Positions 27,928 to 37,254 of a stretch of DNA of 64,000 nt are shown in pieces. Position 1 is the first letter of the stretch. Each line of letters begins with the position of its first letter. Under the pieces are notes generated by a model. It did no database searches. It saw nothing but the letters and a program-made list of their open reading frames with translations, and was not told the origin of the DNA. The translations under genes and the position numbers were made by a program. Source of the stretch: Allomuricauda sp. (GTDB taxonomy: Bacteria; Bacteroidota; Bacteroidia; Flavobacteriales; Flavobacteriaceae); the NCBI GenBank assembly GCA_003712125.1, contig RHLF01000001.1, positions 744,001 through 808,000 of the forward strand, given 5' to 3'.

Positions 27928-29208
27928 ATGAACCCTAAAAAATCTGTTTTCATTACGGCATTTGCACTTTTTTCCTTGTTTTTTGGTGCGGGCAATTTGA
28001 TACTGCCTCCCCAACTAGGATTTAAGGCTGGTGAATCTTGGTGGTTAGTGGCGGTAGGATTTTGTATCTCCGCCGTCTTGATCCCCATTTTGGGAATCCT
28101 CGCGCATGCACGTTTGCAGGGTACAATGTTTGATTTCGCAAAAAAAGTGTCGCCGGTATTTAGTCTGATTTATTGCTATTTGGTGTACGCCATTTCCATC
28201 AGCTTACCCTCTCCGAGAACAGCTTCGGTAACCCATGAAATGGGGATAGCACCCGTGTTTGGGTCTTCTTCTTGGCTAACCAGTTTCATCTACTTTTTAC
28301 TGGTTTTCATTTTTGTAATGAACCGTTCCAAAATATTGGATGTCATTGGAAAAATATTGACCCCTGGCATCATTATTATACTCATCGCTATGGTTGGGAT
28401 TACCATTTTTTCAATTGATTTTAATCTTGGTCCGTCTGCATTTCCAAGCCCTTTTTCCCATGGCATTGTTGAAGGCTATCAGACCTTTGATGCCATTGGA
28501 GCTGTTGTGGTAGGCGGTGTCATCATCATATCGATCAATTTGAAAAATTCTGGTCTGCCCTATGCTGAGAAAAAAAGTCTAATTGCCAAATCAGGCTGGT
28601 TTGCAGGACTCGGTCTTGGATTAATTTATATAGGCCTCATCATAACCGGGGCGTTAATGGGCAATGAATTTTCAAACGATATTTCGCGAACAGCTTTATT
28701 AAGTGGGATCAGCCTAAAAACCCTGGGAAGCATGGCCAATCTTTTGCTCTGCGTTTTGGTGTGTCTGGCGTGTTTTACTACAGCAGTCGGTATTGTTACG
28801 GGAACTGCCGATTTTATCAAGGGACGCTTTGGAAATTCACAACGCGCTTATACCATAACCGCTATTTTGGGTTGTGTTTTGGGGGTTTTAATGGGGCAAT
28901 TTGACGTGCATTATATCATTGCTGTAGCCATTCCTGCACTAATGTTCATTTACCCTGTAACCATAGTGTTGATCGTATTGAATCTGTTGCCAGAACGGTA
29001 TGCGTCACCAAATGTCTTTCGCGCTGTAGTAATGGCCGCACTAATTTTCAGTATTCCTGACTTTCTGGGCAGTATTGGTTGGGGTGAATCAATAACCCAA
29101 GTGACCAAGTTTATACCACTAGGAAATTTTCATATGGGATGGGTATTACCCGCCTTTCTTACTTATGTGGGAATGAATCTTTTCAAAAGGCAAAACGAAA
29201 ATTCATAG
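27928..29208 (+). CDS. brnQ: Branched-chain amino acid transport carrier BrnQ
   Basis: BrnQ (LIV-II) is an inner-membrane symporter for leucine, isoleucine and valine driven by Na+ or H+. The 426-residue protein starts with the family hallmark ITAFALFSLFFGAGNLILPPQLG and has about 12 membrane helices. Other hallmarks are YQTFDAIGAVVVGGVIIISI and LACFTTAVGIVTGTADFI. A weak inverted repeat TTCGACGAA lies upstream at 27821. No amino acid biosynthesis gene is adjacent; a single-gene unit is likely. Confidence 0.95.
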   Translation: MNPKKSVFITAFALFSLFFGAGNLILPPQLGFKAGESWWLVAVGFCISAVLIPILGILAHARLQGTMFDFAKKVSPVFSLIYCYLVYAISISLPSPRTASVTHEMGIAPVFGSSSWLTSFIYFLLVFIFVMNRSKILDVIGKILTPGIIIILIAMVGITIFSIDFNLGPSAFPSPFSHGIVEGYQTFDAIGAVVVGGVIIISINLKNSGLPYAEKKSLIAKSGWFAGLGLGLIYIGLIITGALMGNEFSNDISRTALLSGISLKTLGSMANLLLCVLVCLACFTTAVGIVTGTADFIKGRFGNSQRAYTITAILGCVLGVLMGQFDVHYIIAVAIPALMFIYPVTIVLIVLNLLPERYASPNVFRAVVMAALIFSIPDFLGSIGWGESITQVTKFIPLGNFHMGWVLPAFLTYVGMNLFKRQNENS

Positions 29209-29276
29209 CGATTGCTATAGCCAAAATCGGAGCCCACGGCAAAATTCTACCAAGACTTTTCGAGCAAAAAGAAATG

Positions 29277-30569
29277 CTAGGCATTCATTAACTCTTCTAT
29301 TTCATCAGCTTCAATGGGGATGTTTCGCATTAAGTTAAAGGGTGCTCCCTTGTCTTGAATCACCACATCATCTTCCAACCGAATGCCAAATCCTTCTTCC
29401 GGAACATAAATACCAGGCTCAACGGTGAATACCATATTGGCTTTCATTGGGGTTTTTAATTCTCCATAGTCATGGGTATCTAAACCTATATGGTGACTGG
29501 TTCCGTGCATAAAGTACTTCTTGTAGGCAGGCCAATCAGGGTTTTCATTTTTCACATCCGCTTTGTCGAGCAATCCCAAGCTTAAAAGTTCAGAAGTCAT
29601 AATCTTGCCCACTTCCTTATGATATTCTGCCCAAATCGTTCCGGGCACCAACATTTTTGTTGCCTCATTCTTAACCCGCAATACGGCTTGATACACCTCT
29701 TTTTGACGCTTCGAAAACTTCCCATTTACGGGAATGGTCCGGGTCATATCACTAGAATAGTTGGCGTATTCCGCACCTACATCCATAAGAATCAAATCCC
29801 CATCTTGGCACCTTTGGTTGTTTTCAATATAGTGTAGCACATTGGCATTATTGCCTGAAGCGATGATAGGTGTATAGGCAAACCCTTGTGAGCGGTTACG
29901 AATGAATTCATGCAAGAATTCTGCTTCCAATTCATATTCCCATACTCCAGGTTTTGTAAATGCCAATATTCTTCGGAAGCCTTTTTCAGTGATATCACAT
30001 GCCTTTTGCATTAAATCAAATTCCTCAGCTTCCTTAACCCCACGAATTTGTTGTAAAATGGGATTGCTCTTTGCCATTTGATGGGCAGGAAAATCTTTTT
30101 TACAGGCTTCAATAAAACGATCTTCACGTGTTTGGGTCACCACCGCTTGCCGGTAGTGTTCGTTTGTGTTGAAATAAATGGTGTCGGCTTCGGTCATCAG
30201 GTCAAAAAACACCTTCTTGAAATCAGAGAGCCAATACACGGTTTCAATGCCAGAAACAGCGGTTGCTTGCGCTTTAGTTAATTTGGCGCCTTCCCAAATG
30301 GCAATATGATCGTTGGTCTCTCGAACGAACAAAATTTCACGGTGGGCCTTATGAATGGCATCGGGAAATAACAACAATATGGTTTCCTCTTGATCGGCAC
30401 CGCTTAGATAAAAAATATCGCGATGTTGTTTGAAGGGCATGGTGCTGTCTGCACTAATCGGGTAGATGTCATTGGAATTAAAAACCGCAATACTTTTTGA
30501 CCTCATTTGGGCCATAAATTTTTTACGATTCTTTTTAAAAAGAGTGCTAGGTATTAAATCGTACTTCAT
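29277..30569 (-). CDS. pepP: Aminopeptidase P family (Xaa-Pro aminopeptidase)
   Basis: This 430-residue M24B enzyme removes N-terminal residues preceding proline. It has an N-terminal creatinase-like domain (residues about 1-170) and the pita-bread catalytic domain with the dinuclear metal ligands: two aspartates in LMDVGAEYANYSSDMTRTIPV, a histidine in HGTSHHIGLDTHD, and glutamates in FTVEPGIYVPEEGFGIRLEDDV. No signal peptide is visible, so it is cytosolic. A perfect -7 element lies 20 bases upstream (minus strand). It converges with brnQ. The gene symbol is by family analogy. Confidence 0.94.
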   Translation of the reverse strand: MKYDLIPSTLFKKNRKKFMAQMRSKSIAVFNSNDIYPISADSTMPFKQHRDIFYLSGADQEETILLLFPDAIHKAHREILFVRETNDHIAIWEGAKLTKAQATAVSGIETVYWLSDFKKVFFDLMTEADTIYFNTNEHYRQAVVTQTREDRFIEACKKDFPAHQMAKSNPILQQIRGVKEAEEFDLMQKACDITEKGFRRILAFTKPGVWEYELEAEFLHEFIRNRSQGFAYTPIIASGNNANVLHYIENNQRCQDGDLILMDVGAEYANYSSDMTRTIPVNGKFSKRQKEVYQAVLRVKNEATKMLVPGTIWAEYHKEVGKIMTSELLSLGLLDKADVKNENPDWPAYKKYFMHGTSHHIGLDTHDYGELKTPMKANMVFTVEPGIYVPEEGFGIRLEDDVVIQDKGAPFNLMRNIPIEADEIEELMNA

Positions 30570-30588
30570 TCTTATTTTTCGGTTTCTT

Positions 30589-30596
30589 CAAAAGTA
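30589..30596 (-). promoter_or_regulatory. Candidate -7 element of the aminopeptidase P gene
   Basis: Minus-strand TACTTTTG matches TAnnTTTG 20 bases before the ATG. The -33 TTG is not evident, partly because the neighbouring terminator of the next gene occupies that region. Confidence 0.4.
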
Positions 30597-30611
30597 CCAA
30601 TTCAATTGTAT

Positions 30612-30638
30612 AAAAAAAGGGCCTTTCGGCCCTTTGTG
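30612..30638 (-). terminator. Intrinsic terminator of the glycine-rich membrane protein gene
   Basis: AAAGGGCC, loop tttc, GGCCCTTT forms a perfect 8-bp stem (30616-30635). Read on the minus strand it is followed by a run of T, so it ends transcription of the gene at 30657-30938. Confidence 0.88.
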
Positions 30639-30656
30639 GTTTGGTTGAAAAGTTCC

Positions 30657-30938
30657 TTATTTCGACATAGCGCCCTTGATGGCTCCAATGATGGCCATAA
30701 TAACACCACCACCAACACCACCACCGGCTACGCTGCCCAAAATTCCCGCTGCGTCCATACCGCCATCACCGCCGAGCCCGAGCATGCCCAACAGGTAACC
30801 TCCTAGGCCACCTCCTAAAATTCCAGAGATGGAGTTACCCAGAGTGCCCAAATTTAATTTTGGCAACAATTTTCCGGCTAAATTACCTCCGACTGCACCT
30901 GATACGAGTTGAATAATCAACGGTAGATACTCTTCCAT
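30657..30938 (-). CDS. Glycine-rich small membrane protein (93 aa)
   Basis: This 93-residue product is very rich in Gly, Leu, Ile and Ala. It has two or three hydrophobic glycine-zipper-like segments (for example SGAVGGNLAGKLL, ISGILGGGLGGYLLGMLGL and GSVAGGGVGGGVIMAIIGAI), ending in KGAMSK. Such glycine-zipper proteins commonly form or insert into membranes, and similar short proteins are widespread in Bacteroidetes as hypothetical proteins. It has its own terminator and seems monocistronic. The function is unknown; membrane location is likely. Confidence 0.8.
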   Translation of the reverse strand: MEEYLPLIIQLVSGAVGGNLAGKLLPKLNLGTLGNSISGILGGGLGGYLLGMLGLGGDGGMDAAGILGSVAGGGVGGGVIMAIIGAIKGAMSK

Positions 30939-31100
30939 ACTTATAGTTTTAATGGTTATTTGATAATAAATAAACGCTTTTTTGTCATATTAACAAAATT
31001 TTAAGTTTTTTATTTTCAATTTGCTAATTCTTGTTTTGTAATTCGTTTGTCCCAACAAGTACTAATTCATACCTTCCGCGTCTAATTCAATTCTGCTCAA

Positions 31101-33950
31101 ATGAGACACTTTTTAGCTTGCCTATCACTTCTTTTATTTCAATTACTATCCGCCCAACAACCTGCGACATCCGCAGATCAAATAAGTGCTTCCCTTTCCC
31201 AAAAAAAGGAAATGGAGAAAACCTCTTTGGTCAAAAACATTCCGCTTAAAAATATAGGTCCTACCATAATGAGCGGCCGTGTGGTAGACCTAGAAGTAAA
31301 CCCCAATGATCCCACAGAATTCTATGTGGCCTATGCATCTGGTGGGCTTTGGCATACAACAAGTAATGGTATTTCATTTACTCCATTATTGGATTCCTCG
31401 GATACCCAGAACATTGGAGACATCGCCATTGATTGGACTAATAATATCCTATGGGTCGGCACGGGTGAAAACAACGCCTCGCGTTCTTCCTATGGAGGCA
31501 TTGGTGTTTTAAAATCAAGCGATGGCGGACAGACCTGGCAAAACATGGGGCTTCATGATTCGCACCATATCGGACGCATCCTGATCAATCCTCAAAATCC
31601 GAAAGAAGTTGTGGTTGGGGCAACAGGGCATTTGTATTCCACCAATGAAGAACGTGGTGTTTATAAAACAACTGATGGTGGCGAAACCTGGAGCAAAACT
31701 TTATTCGTAAATAATGAAACTGGAATAATTGACCTTGCTGCCGCACCCAATAATTTTAACATCCAATATGCCGCGGCCTGGCAAAAAGATCGCAAGGCCT
31801 GGGATTTTACGGGAAATGGCGCAGGATCAGGTATCTATAAAAGTGTTGATGGGGGTACAAACTGGACCTTGGTTTCTACTTCGGAAAGTGGTTTTCCAAC
31901 AGGTAAGGGCGTAGGTAGAATTGGGTTGGCAGTTTTTGATGACACAACCGTTTATGCCATTCATGACAGTCAATTTCGTAGAGAAAAAAAGGAAAGCACC
32001 CAAAAGAAAAGTGATGGTCTAGTAAAGGACGACTTTAAAACAATGTCGACAGCCACGTTTATGGCTTTGGACAACAAAAAATTAAACGATTTCCTGAAAA
32101 CCAACGGTTTTCAGGAAAAATACCGTGCAGAAAACGTAAAGAACATGGTGCAAGATGGTGCGGTTCAACCCCTTGATCTAGCCAAATATTTAGAGAATGC
32201 CAATTCATTGTTGTTTGATACCCCTGTGATTGGAGCCGAAGTGTATCGCAGCGATGATGCAGGCAAGAGTTGGAAAAAGATGAATGAGGACTATATTGAT
32301 GATTTGGTATATAGTTATGGCTATTATTTTGGTCAGATTCGTGTCGACCCTAATGATAAAGAGAAAATTTATTTGGCAGGGGTGCCTTTGATTATGTCAA
32401 GGGACGGTGGAAATACCTTTGAATCCATAAGCAAAGAAAATGTGCACTCAGACCATCATGCCCTTTGGATCAATCCCAAGAAACCAGGGCACCTCATTAA
32501 TGGGAATGATGGAGGGGTCAATATCACCTATGATGACGGGCAAACCTGGATGAAGAACAATTCTCCTTCAGTAGGACAGTTTTATGCGATTAATGTAGAC
32601 AATGACCAACCCTATAATGTTTATGGGGGCCTACAGGATAACGGTGTGTGGAAAGGCGCCCACAATAACACGCAAGACAGCAGGTGGCATTCTTCTGGAA
32701 AAAACCCCTGGCAAGGCATCATGGGCGGCGACGGTATGCAGGTTCAAATTGATAATCGAAACTCTAATATCGTCTATACCGGATTTCAATTTGGAAATTA
32801 TTTCCGATTGGATCTGGCCAAACGAAAAAACACAAGAATACAGCCAAAACACGAACTGGGTGAAGCTCCGTATCGCTTCAATTGGCAAACCCCTATTTTG
32901 CTAAGTTCTCATAACCAAGATATTCTGTACTTGGGTGGAAACAAATTGCATCGTTCGATGAACCAGGGCGATGATTGGACTGCCATCTCGGATGATCTTA
33001 CACAAGGCGGCAAAAAGGGCAATGTCGCCTACGGAACACTTACCACCATATCTGAGTCTCCTTTTCAATTTGGGTTAATTTATGTGGGCAGTGATGATGG
33101 ATTGGTGCAGGTCACTAAAAATGGCGGTGGAAATTGGGCAAGAATTTCAACTTCCTTTCCCAAAGATTTATGGGTAAGTGAAGTTGCGGCAAGTAAGCAT
33201 AAAAAAGAACGGGTTTATGCCACTTTGAACGGATACCGTTGGGATGATTTTACGCCCTATGTTTATGTCAGTGACGACTACGGGGCCAGTTGGAAAAATA
33301 TTTCGAAGGGCATTGCGACATCACCGGTGAATGCGCTTGTCGAAGATCCCGAAAATGAAAACCTGCTATTTGTAGGTACTGACAACGGTCTTTATGTCTC
33401 ATTTGATCGCGGGGATTCTTGGGAACTCATGCAAAACGGAATGCCCAATGTAGCGGTACACGACTTGGTCATTCAACCTAGAGACAAACATCTTTTAGTG
33501 GGAACCCACGGAAGAAGTATCTATAAGGCTGACATTTCCAAGTTACAAGAGGTAAATGCGGACCTCTTGAACACTAAGCTTCATGTTTTTAGTGTTGGTA
33601 ATATCAAACATTCAAGACGTTGGGGAAATAGTTGGAGTTCGTGGAGCAACCCAAATACCCCAGGAGTTGACCTTACTTTTTATAGCAGTGCCAAAGGTAA
33701 ATTTCAAGCCTCGGTACAAACCACAGATGGTATAGAGGTAAGCACAGCCGAAATAGATGGCGACAAAGGGCTGAACATCTTATCCTATGATGTTGCCTTT
33801 AGCAAAGAAGGTAAAAAGAACTATTTGAAAAAGAACAAGGCTAAATTAAGCGCGGCAAAAAATGGAAAAACCTATTTGCCAAAGGGAACATACCGGGTAG
33901 AGATTTCCGGCAATGGGGCCACAGAAAAAATCTCTTTTAAGATAGAGTAG
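31101..33950 (+). CDS. Secreted sortilin/VPS10-like BNR-repeat protein
   Basis: This 949-residue protein has a signal peptide (MRHFLACLSLLLFQLLSAQQ) and is otherwise a large beta-propeller array of BNR/Asp-box repeats: SSDGGQTWQNMG, TTDGGETWSKT, SVDGGTNWTL, SDDAGKSWKK, SRDGGNTFES, YDDGQTWMKN, SDDYGASWKN and SFDRGDSWEL. It matches the family often annotated as VPS10 domain-containing protein or glycosyl hydrolase in Bacteroidetes. Enzyme activity is not proven, since Asp-box propellers also bind. The C-terminal ~140 residues form a beta-rich tail (TFYSSAKGKFQASVQ) without an obvious T9SS domain. The start at 31101 gives the best signal peptide. Confidence 0.88.
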   Translation: MRHFLACLSLLLFQLLSAQQPATSADQISASLSQKKEMEKTSLVKNIPLKNIGPTIMSGRVVDLEVNPNDPTEFYVAYASGGLWHTTSNGISFTPLLDSSDTQNIGDIAIDWTNNILWVGTGENNASRSSYGGIGVLKSSDGGQTWQNMGLHDSHHIGRILINPQNPKEVVVGATGHLYSTNEERGVYKTTDGGETWSKTLFVNNETGIIDLAAAPNNFNIQYAAAWQKDRKAWDFTGNGAGSGIYKSVDGGTNWTLVSTSESGFPTGKGVGRIGLAVFDDTTVYAIHDSQFRREKKESTQKKSDGLVKDDFKTMSTATFMALDNKKLNDFLKTNGFQEKYRAENVKNMVQDGAVQPLDLAKYLENANSLLFDTPVIGAEVYRSDDAGKSWKKMNEDYIDDLVYSYGYYFGQIRVDPNDKEKIYLAGVPLIMSRDGGNTFESISKENVHSDHHALWINPKKPGHLINGNDGGVNITYDDGQTWMKNNSPSVGQFYAINVDNDQPYNVYGGLQDNGVWKGAHNNTQDSRWHSSGKNPWQGIMGGDGMQVQIDNRNSNIVYTGFQFGNYFRLDLAKRKNTRIQPKHELGEAPYRFNWQTPILLSSHNQDILYLGGNKLHRSMNQGDDWTAISDDLTQGGKKGNVAYGTLTTISESPFQFGLIYVGSDDGLVQVTKNGGGNWARISTSFPKDLWVSEVAASKHKKERVYATLNGYRWDDFTPYVYVSDDYGASWKNISKGIATSPVNALVEDPENENLLFVGTDNGLYVSFDRGDSWELMQNGMPNVAVHDLVIQPRDKHLLVGTHGRSIYKADISKLQEVNADLLNTKLHVFSVGNIKHSRRWGNSWSSWSNPNTPGVDLTFYSSAKGKFQASVQTTDGIEVSTAEIDGDKGLNILSYDVAFSKEGKKNYLKKNKAKLSAAKNGKTYLPKGTYRVEISGNGATEKISFKIE

Positions 33951-34104
33951 TTACCTTGTGCTCCTTTGTTAAAGCAAGTGGTATATGTTACCGATACGTT
34001 TACTATTGTAAGGTTTTACTTTACATTTCAATAACCTTTTCCTAAGTAATTATTGCCATATTTTCAATATCTTAGAAGGCTAATCCGAACCAAACTTTAC
34101 AACT

Positions 34105-34557
34105 ATGAAAAAGGTCAAAGAACTTGACTTTTTCAAGAACATAAAAGAAATACGTGAGTACCAATTTGGTAGCTTCTATTTCTTCGAAGGCCTTGTTATT
34201 GGCGAATTGAACGCGGGCATCACTTTTGGTTGGGAAATGGGAAAAAAAGCAATTGATGCAGCCAAAGAGATTTTTGGTGAAGATTTGCCCATCGCCTACA
34301 TCTCCAACCGCATCAACGATTACTATGTCGTTCCTGCCGATTGGGGTAAATTTTTTAAAAATCGTCATCAATTGGATTTCTATTGTGTGGTTGGTGAAAC
34401 AAAAGGCAGTTTTGCAAGTTTGGTGATGGAACGTGTGTTCTTCAAAAATTCGATCAAGCAGTTTACCGATTTGGAAAAAGCTATTGAATGGAGTTTAAAG
34501 CGTATCGCCGAACGAAATGCAAAAAAATCTTCTTCTTTATCGCCCAACATGAAATAA
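34105..34557 (+). CDS. SpoIIAA/SEC14-like (STAS-type) small protein
   Basis: This 150-residue protein resembles the STAS/SEC14 domain-like family of Bacteroidetes. It has a beta strand at YQFGSFYFFEGLVIGELNAG, a helix WEMGKKAIDAAKEIF, and the segment IAYISNRINDYYVVPADW, with a C-terminal helix FTDLEKAIEWSLKRI. It is soluble and of unknown role; STAS domains often bind nucleotides or partner proteins. It converges with the aspartoacylase-like gene and overlaps its 3' end by 21 bases. The fold assignment is moderate. Confidence 0.75.
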   Translation: MKKVKELDFFKNIKEIREYQFGSFYFFEGLVIGELNAGITFGWEMGKKAIDAAKEIFGEDLPIAYISNRINDYYVVPADWGKFFKNRHQLDFYCVVGETKGSFASLVMERVFFKNSIKQFTDLEKAIEWSLKRIAERNAKKSSSLSPNMK

Positions 34558-35490
34558 GGCATCGCCTTGATTCACGACTGCCTGATGGTTGATACAAAAT
34601 ACCACACCATCAAAAGGCGCTTTGACCTGCCGGGTCTTTTTCGAATACACATCGGTAATCATCCCCAAAACCTGTCCCTTGGTTATTTTGCTCCCATTAT
34701 GAATTTCGGGAATAAACATTCCGGCCCTGGAAGACCGCACCCATTTTGTGCTTTCTAAATGGTTGGACTTAGGCATTTTCTTTGCCTTGGGCAACATCCC
34801 CAATTTGCTTAAAACATTTTGGATGCCGGCAATCCCCCTTTCTATTGCTTGATCATCAAATCGCATACTTTCACCGGCTTCGTAAACAATGGTGGGCTTG
34901 TTTAATTTGGACATGGTCTTTCGAAAAGAACCGGCTATTAATCTTGACGCAAAATAGATGGGTGCTCCAAAAGCTGCCGCTAGCGCTTTACTGTTTTCAT
35001 CATCAGCAGTATATCTGACTTGCGGAAAATTGCTGCGTTGCCCACCCCCAGTATGCAAATCTATCGCCAAGTCAACTTGGGGCATTACCATACTGGTATA
35101 ATTAAAGGCTATCCTGCTGGCCAATGATCCCGTCTTTCGACCTGGAAAGCTTCGATTCACATCTTTCCCATCAGGTACATCTCTAGAAAAATGAATAAAG
35201 CCAAAAATGTTAAGAATGGGAACGACAATAACGGCCCCTTTTTTTATCTTGAACCTATCTTGCTGAAGCATTCTTCGCAAGGTTTCGACCCCATTAATTT
35301 CATCACCGTGCAGACCAGCTTGGAGTAGTACAGTAGGCCCTGCTTTTTTGGCATTGAAGACGTGGATGGGAATATCGATCAAGGTACCTGTGGGCAATCG
35401 TGCTATCTCGATACGGACCAATTTATTCTTTCCTGGCGGCACTTTTTCCCCATTAATGACAATGGTCTTATTTTCTTCTGGTGTATGCAT
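34537..35490 (-). CDS. Succinylglutamate desuccinylase/aspartoacylase-like zinc hydrolase
   Basis: This 317-residue protein has the M14-like zinc site of the AstE/AspA family: LLQAGLHGDEINGVETLRRM supplies His and Glu, and VDLAIDLHTGGG the second His. The C-terminal segment includes KAPFDGVVFCINHQAVVNQGDALFHV, a biotinyl-lipoyl-like fold seen in this subfamily. True AstE substrate use is unlikely because no arginine succinyltransferase genes are present. ATG 35490 is used; the frame to 35502 would need a TTG. It overlaps rimK by 23 bases and is clearly coupled to it, suggesting that it trims or counters a ligase product, which is inference. Confidence 0.87.
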   Translation of the reverse strand: MHTPEENKTIVINGEKVPPGKNKLVRIEIARLPTGTLIDIPIHVFNAKKAGPTVLLQAGLHGDEINGVETLRRMLQQDRFKIKKGAVIVVPILNIFGFIHFSRDVPDGKDVNRSFPGRKTGSLASRIAFNYTSMVMPQVDLAIDLHTGGGQRSNFPQVRYTADDENSKALAAAFGAPIYFASRLIAGSFRKTMSKLNKPTIVYEAGESMRFDDQAIERGIAGIQNVLSKLGMLPKAKKMPKSNHLESTKWVRSSRAGMFIPEIHNGSKITKGQVLGMITDVYSKKTRQVKAPFDGVVFCINHQAVVNQGDALFHVGR

Positions 35491-36358
35491 TTCGTTCAAC
35501 AAATTGAATGATATGTTTAGCTACATTGACACCTGATGCACCTTCAATCCCTTTTAGACCGGGAGAGGCGTTAACCTCGATCAGTACAGGTCCGTGTTTT
35601 GATCGCATGACATCTACACCGGCCACCCCTAGCCCTAAGTACTTGCATGCATTTAATGCAATAAACTCTTCTTTTGAGGTGGGTTTCACGGCCTCTGTGT
35701 CCCCACCCCTATGCACATTTGACCTAAACTCTCCTATCTCACTCTTGCGTTTCATTGCGGCCACTACCTTGTTCCCAACCACAATAATCCTGATATCTTC
35801 GCCCTGGGCCTCTTCAATATAACGTTGCAATAAAATACTGGTGTCCATCTTATAAAATGTATCAATAATCGACTTCGCTGATTTTTTGCTTTCAGCAAGT
35901 ATTACACCGAGCCCGTGGGTGCCTTCTTGAAGCTTTATGATTACCGGTGGTCCGCCTAAAAGTTGGATTTGTTCTTCAATATTATCAGGATTTATCGAAA
36001 AAACGGTTTCGGGTATTGGAATGTTCTTTCGGGCCATTATCTGAAGGGTCCTCACCTTATTCCTTGCCCTAGTTATGCCCAATGACCTCGCCGTACTGAA
36101 CACGTTGTTCATCTCGAACTGCTTTACTATCGCAGCGCCGTGTTTTGTGACTTTTGCCCCAATACGTGGAATGATTGCATCAAAATCATTGGTCACCTCT
36201 TCTTCACCAAGATAAATCTTAGGGTCCCCCTCACCCAATTTGACCGAGCATTTGGTATGGTCGATCAACTCCACGTGGTGACCCAGCTTTTGGGCTTCTT
36301 CCATGATTCGCTGGGTAGAAAAGACATTGAGGCTGACCGAAAGAATGGCGATATTCAT
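35468..36358 (-). CDS. rimK: RimK-type ATP-grasp ligase
   Basis: This 296-residue protein matches RimK, which adds glutamate residues to the C terminus of ribosomal protein S6 in enteric bacteria. The N-terminal pre-ATP-grasp region and the ATP-grasp core are visible in GPPVIIKLQEGTHGLGVIL, DTSILLQRYIEEAQGEDIRI, VVAAMKRKSEIGEFRSNVHRGG and LIEVNASPGLKGIEGASGV. Length equals the E. coli enzyme (300 aa). The real substrate in this organism is not proved. It is the first gene of a two-gene operon with the aspartoacylase-like protein. Confidence 0.92.
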   Translation of the reverse strand: MNIAILSVSLNVFSTQRIMEEAQKLGHHVELIDHTKCSVKLGEGDPKIYLGEEEVTNDFDAIIPRIGAKVTKHGAAIVKQFEMNNVFSTARSLGITRARNKVRTLQIMARKNIPIPETVFSINPDNIEEQIQLLGGPPVIIKLQEGTHGLGVILAESKKSAKSIIDTFYKMDTSILLQRYIEEAQGEDIRIIVVGNKVVAAMKRKSEIGEFRSNVHRGGDTEAVKPTSKEEFIALNACKYLGLGVAGVDVMRSKHGPVLIEVNASPGLKGIEGASGVNVAKHIIQFVERNAYTRRK

Positions 36359-36534
36359 CTAAAAGTGTGGCTGCTTTACGCTTTACAATATCGTTAAAAA
36401 ACCAAAACCGCTAATAGCACCGTCTTTTTGTTTACCTTTTTTTAAAAAAACAGGGGTTTTTAACAGTATTTATCAAACGTTTTCGCCTCTTGCTTAAAAC
36501 GCTTCTAAATAAGCTTGAGCTAGTCATTGAAAAC

Positions 36535-36565
36535 TTGTTAAAAACGCTATCCTGCCGTAAATTTG
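36535..36565 (+). promoter_or_regulatory. sdhCAB promoter (Bacteroidetes type)
   Basis: TTG at 36535-36537, 20 bases, TAAATTTG at 36558-36565 is an excellent match to the Bacteroidetes promoter (-33 TTG, -7 TAnnTTTG). It lies 20 bases before the sdhC ATG, so transcription would begin near 36571. Confidence 0.75.
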
Positions 36566-36584
36566 TGGGATAAACCAGCTACTA

Positions 36585-37253
36585 ATGAGCGGATTGATAA
36601 AATCTTCGATTGCCCGTAAAGTGGTGATGGCACTTTCGGGTCTTTTTTTAGTCTTTTTTTTACTACAGCATTTTACCATAAACATTACTTCGGTAATCGA
36701 TCCAGAAACGTTCAATTCTTGGTCACATTTTATGGGGTATAACCCCTTGGTTCAATATGTGCTGCAACCTATTTTGATAGCAGGAGTAATCATACATTTT
36801 GTAATGGGTTTCGTATTGGAAATTCAGAACAAAAAGGCGCGTGGCACCTCATATGTTAAGTACAGAGGTGGTGCCAATGCACCTTGGGTGTCGCGCAATA
36901 TGATTTATTCCGGACTTGTGGTGTTGGCCTTCTTAGGACTGCATATGTATGATTTTTGGGTGCATGAAATGGCATATAAATATGTTGAAGTACTGCCAGA
37001 AAACCCAACAAGATATCATGAGGAGACAGTTGAGAAATTTGCTCCTTTTTGGAGAACGGTCATTTATGTGATTTCGTTTTTGTTATTATCGCTTCACTTA
37101 TGGCACGGCTTTGCCTCGTCATTCCAAACCATTGGAGTTAACAACAAATACTCTTCAGCTATCAGACTGTTCACGAAATTATTTGCAATAGCAGTACCTC
37201 TCGGATTCGCTTTTATTGCCATATATCATCATCTTAACCCAATAACACATTAA
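36585..37253 (+). CDS. sdhC: Succinate dehydrogenase cytochrome b subunit
   Basis: SdhC anchors complex II in the inner membrane and passes electrons to menaquinone. The 222-residue protein has five membrane helices of the fused type-B anchor (residues about 12-35, 65-85, 105-125, 155-180 and 195-218) with conserved histidines in [29 protein letters not shown] and [11 protein letters not shown], which ligate two haems. It is the first gene of sdhCAB, directly after a good promoter, and sdhA starts 2 bases after its stop codon. Confidence 0.95.
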   Translation: MSGLIKSSIARKVVMALSGLFLVFFLLQHFTINITSVIDPETFNSWSHFMGYNPLVQYVLQPILIAGVIIHFVMGFVLEIQNKKARGTSYVKYRGGANAPWVSRNMIYSGLVVLAFLGLHMYDFWVHEMAYKYVEVLPENPTRYHEETVEKFAPFWRTVIYVISFLLLSLHLWHGFASSFQTIGVNNKYSSAIRLFTKLFAIAVPLGFAFIAIYHHLNPITH

Positions 37254-37254
37254 T

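Noticed and set aside
29209-29276. Hairpin between brnQ and the aminopeptidase gene
   Set aside because: Only weak, interrupted pairing and no T-run; not called a terminator.
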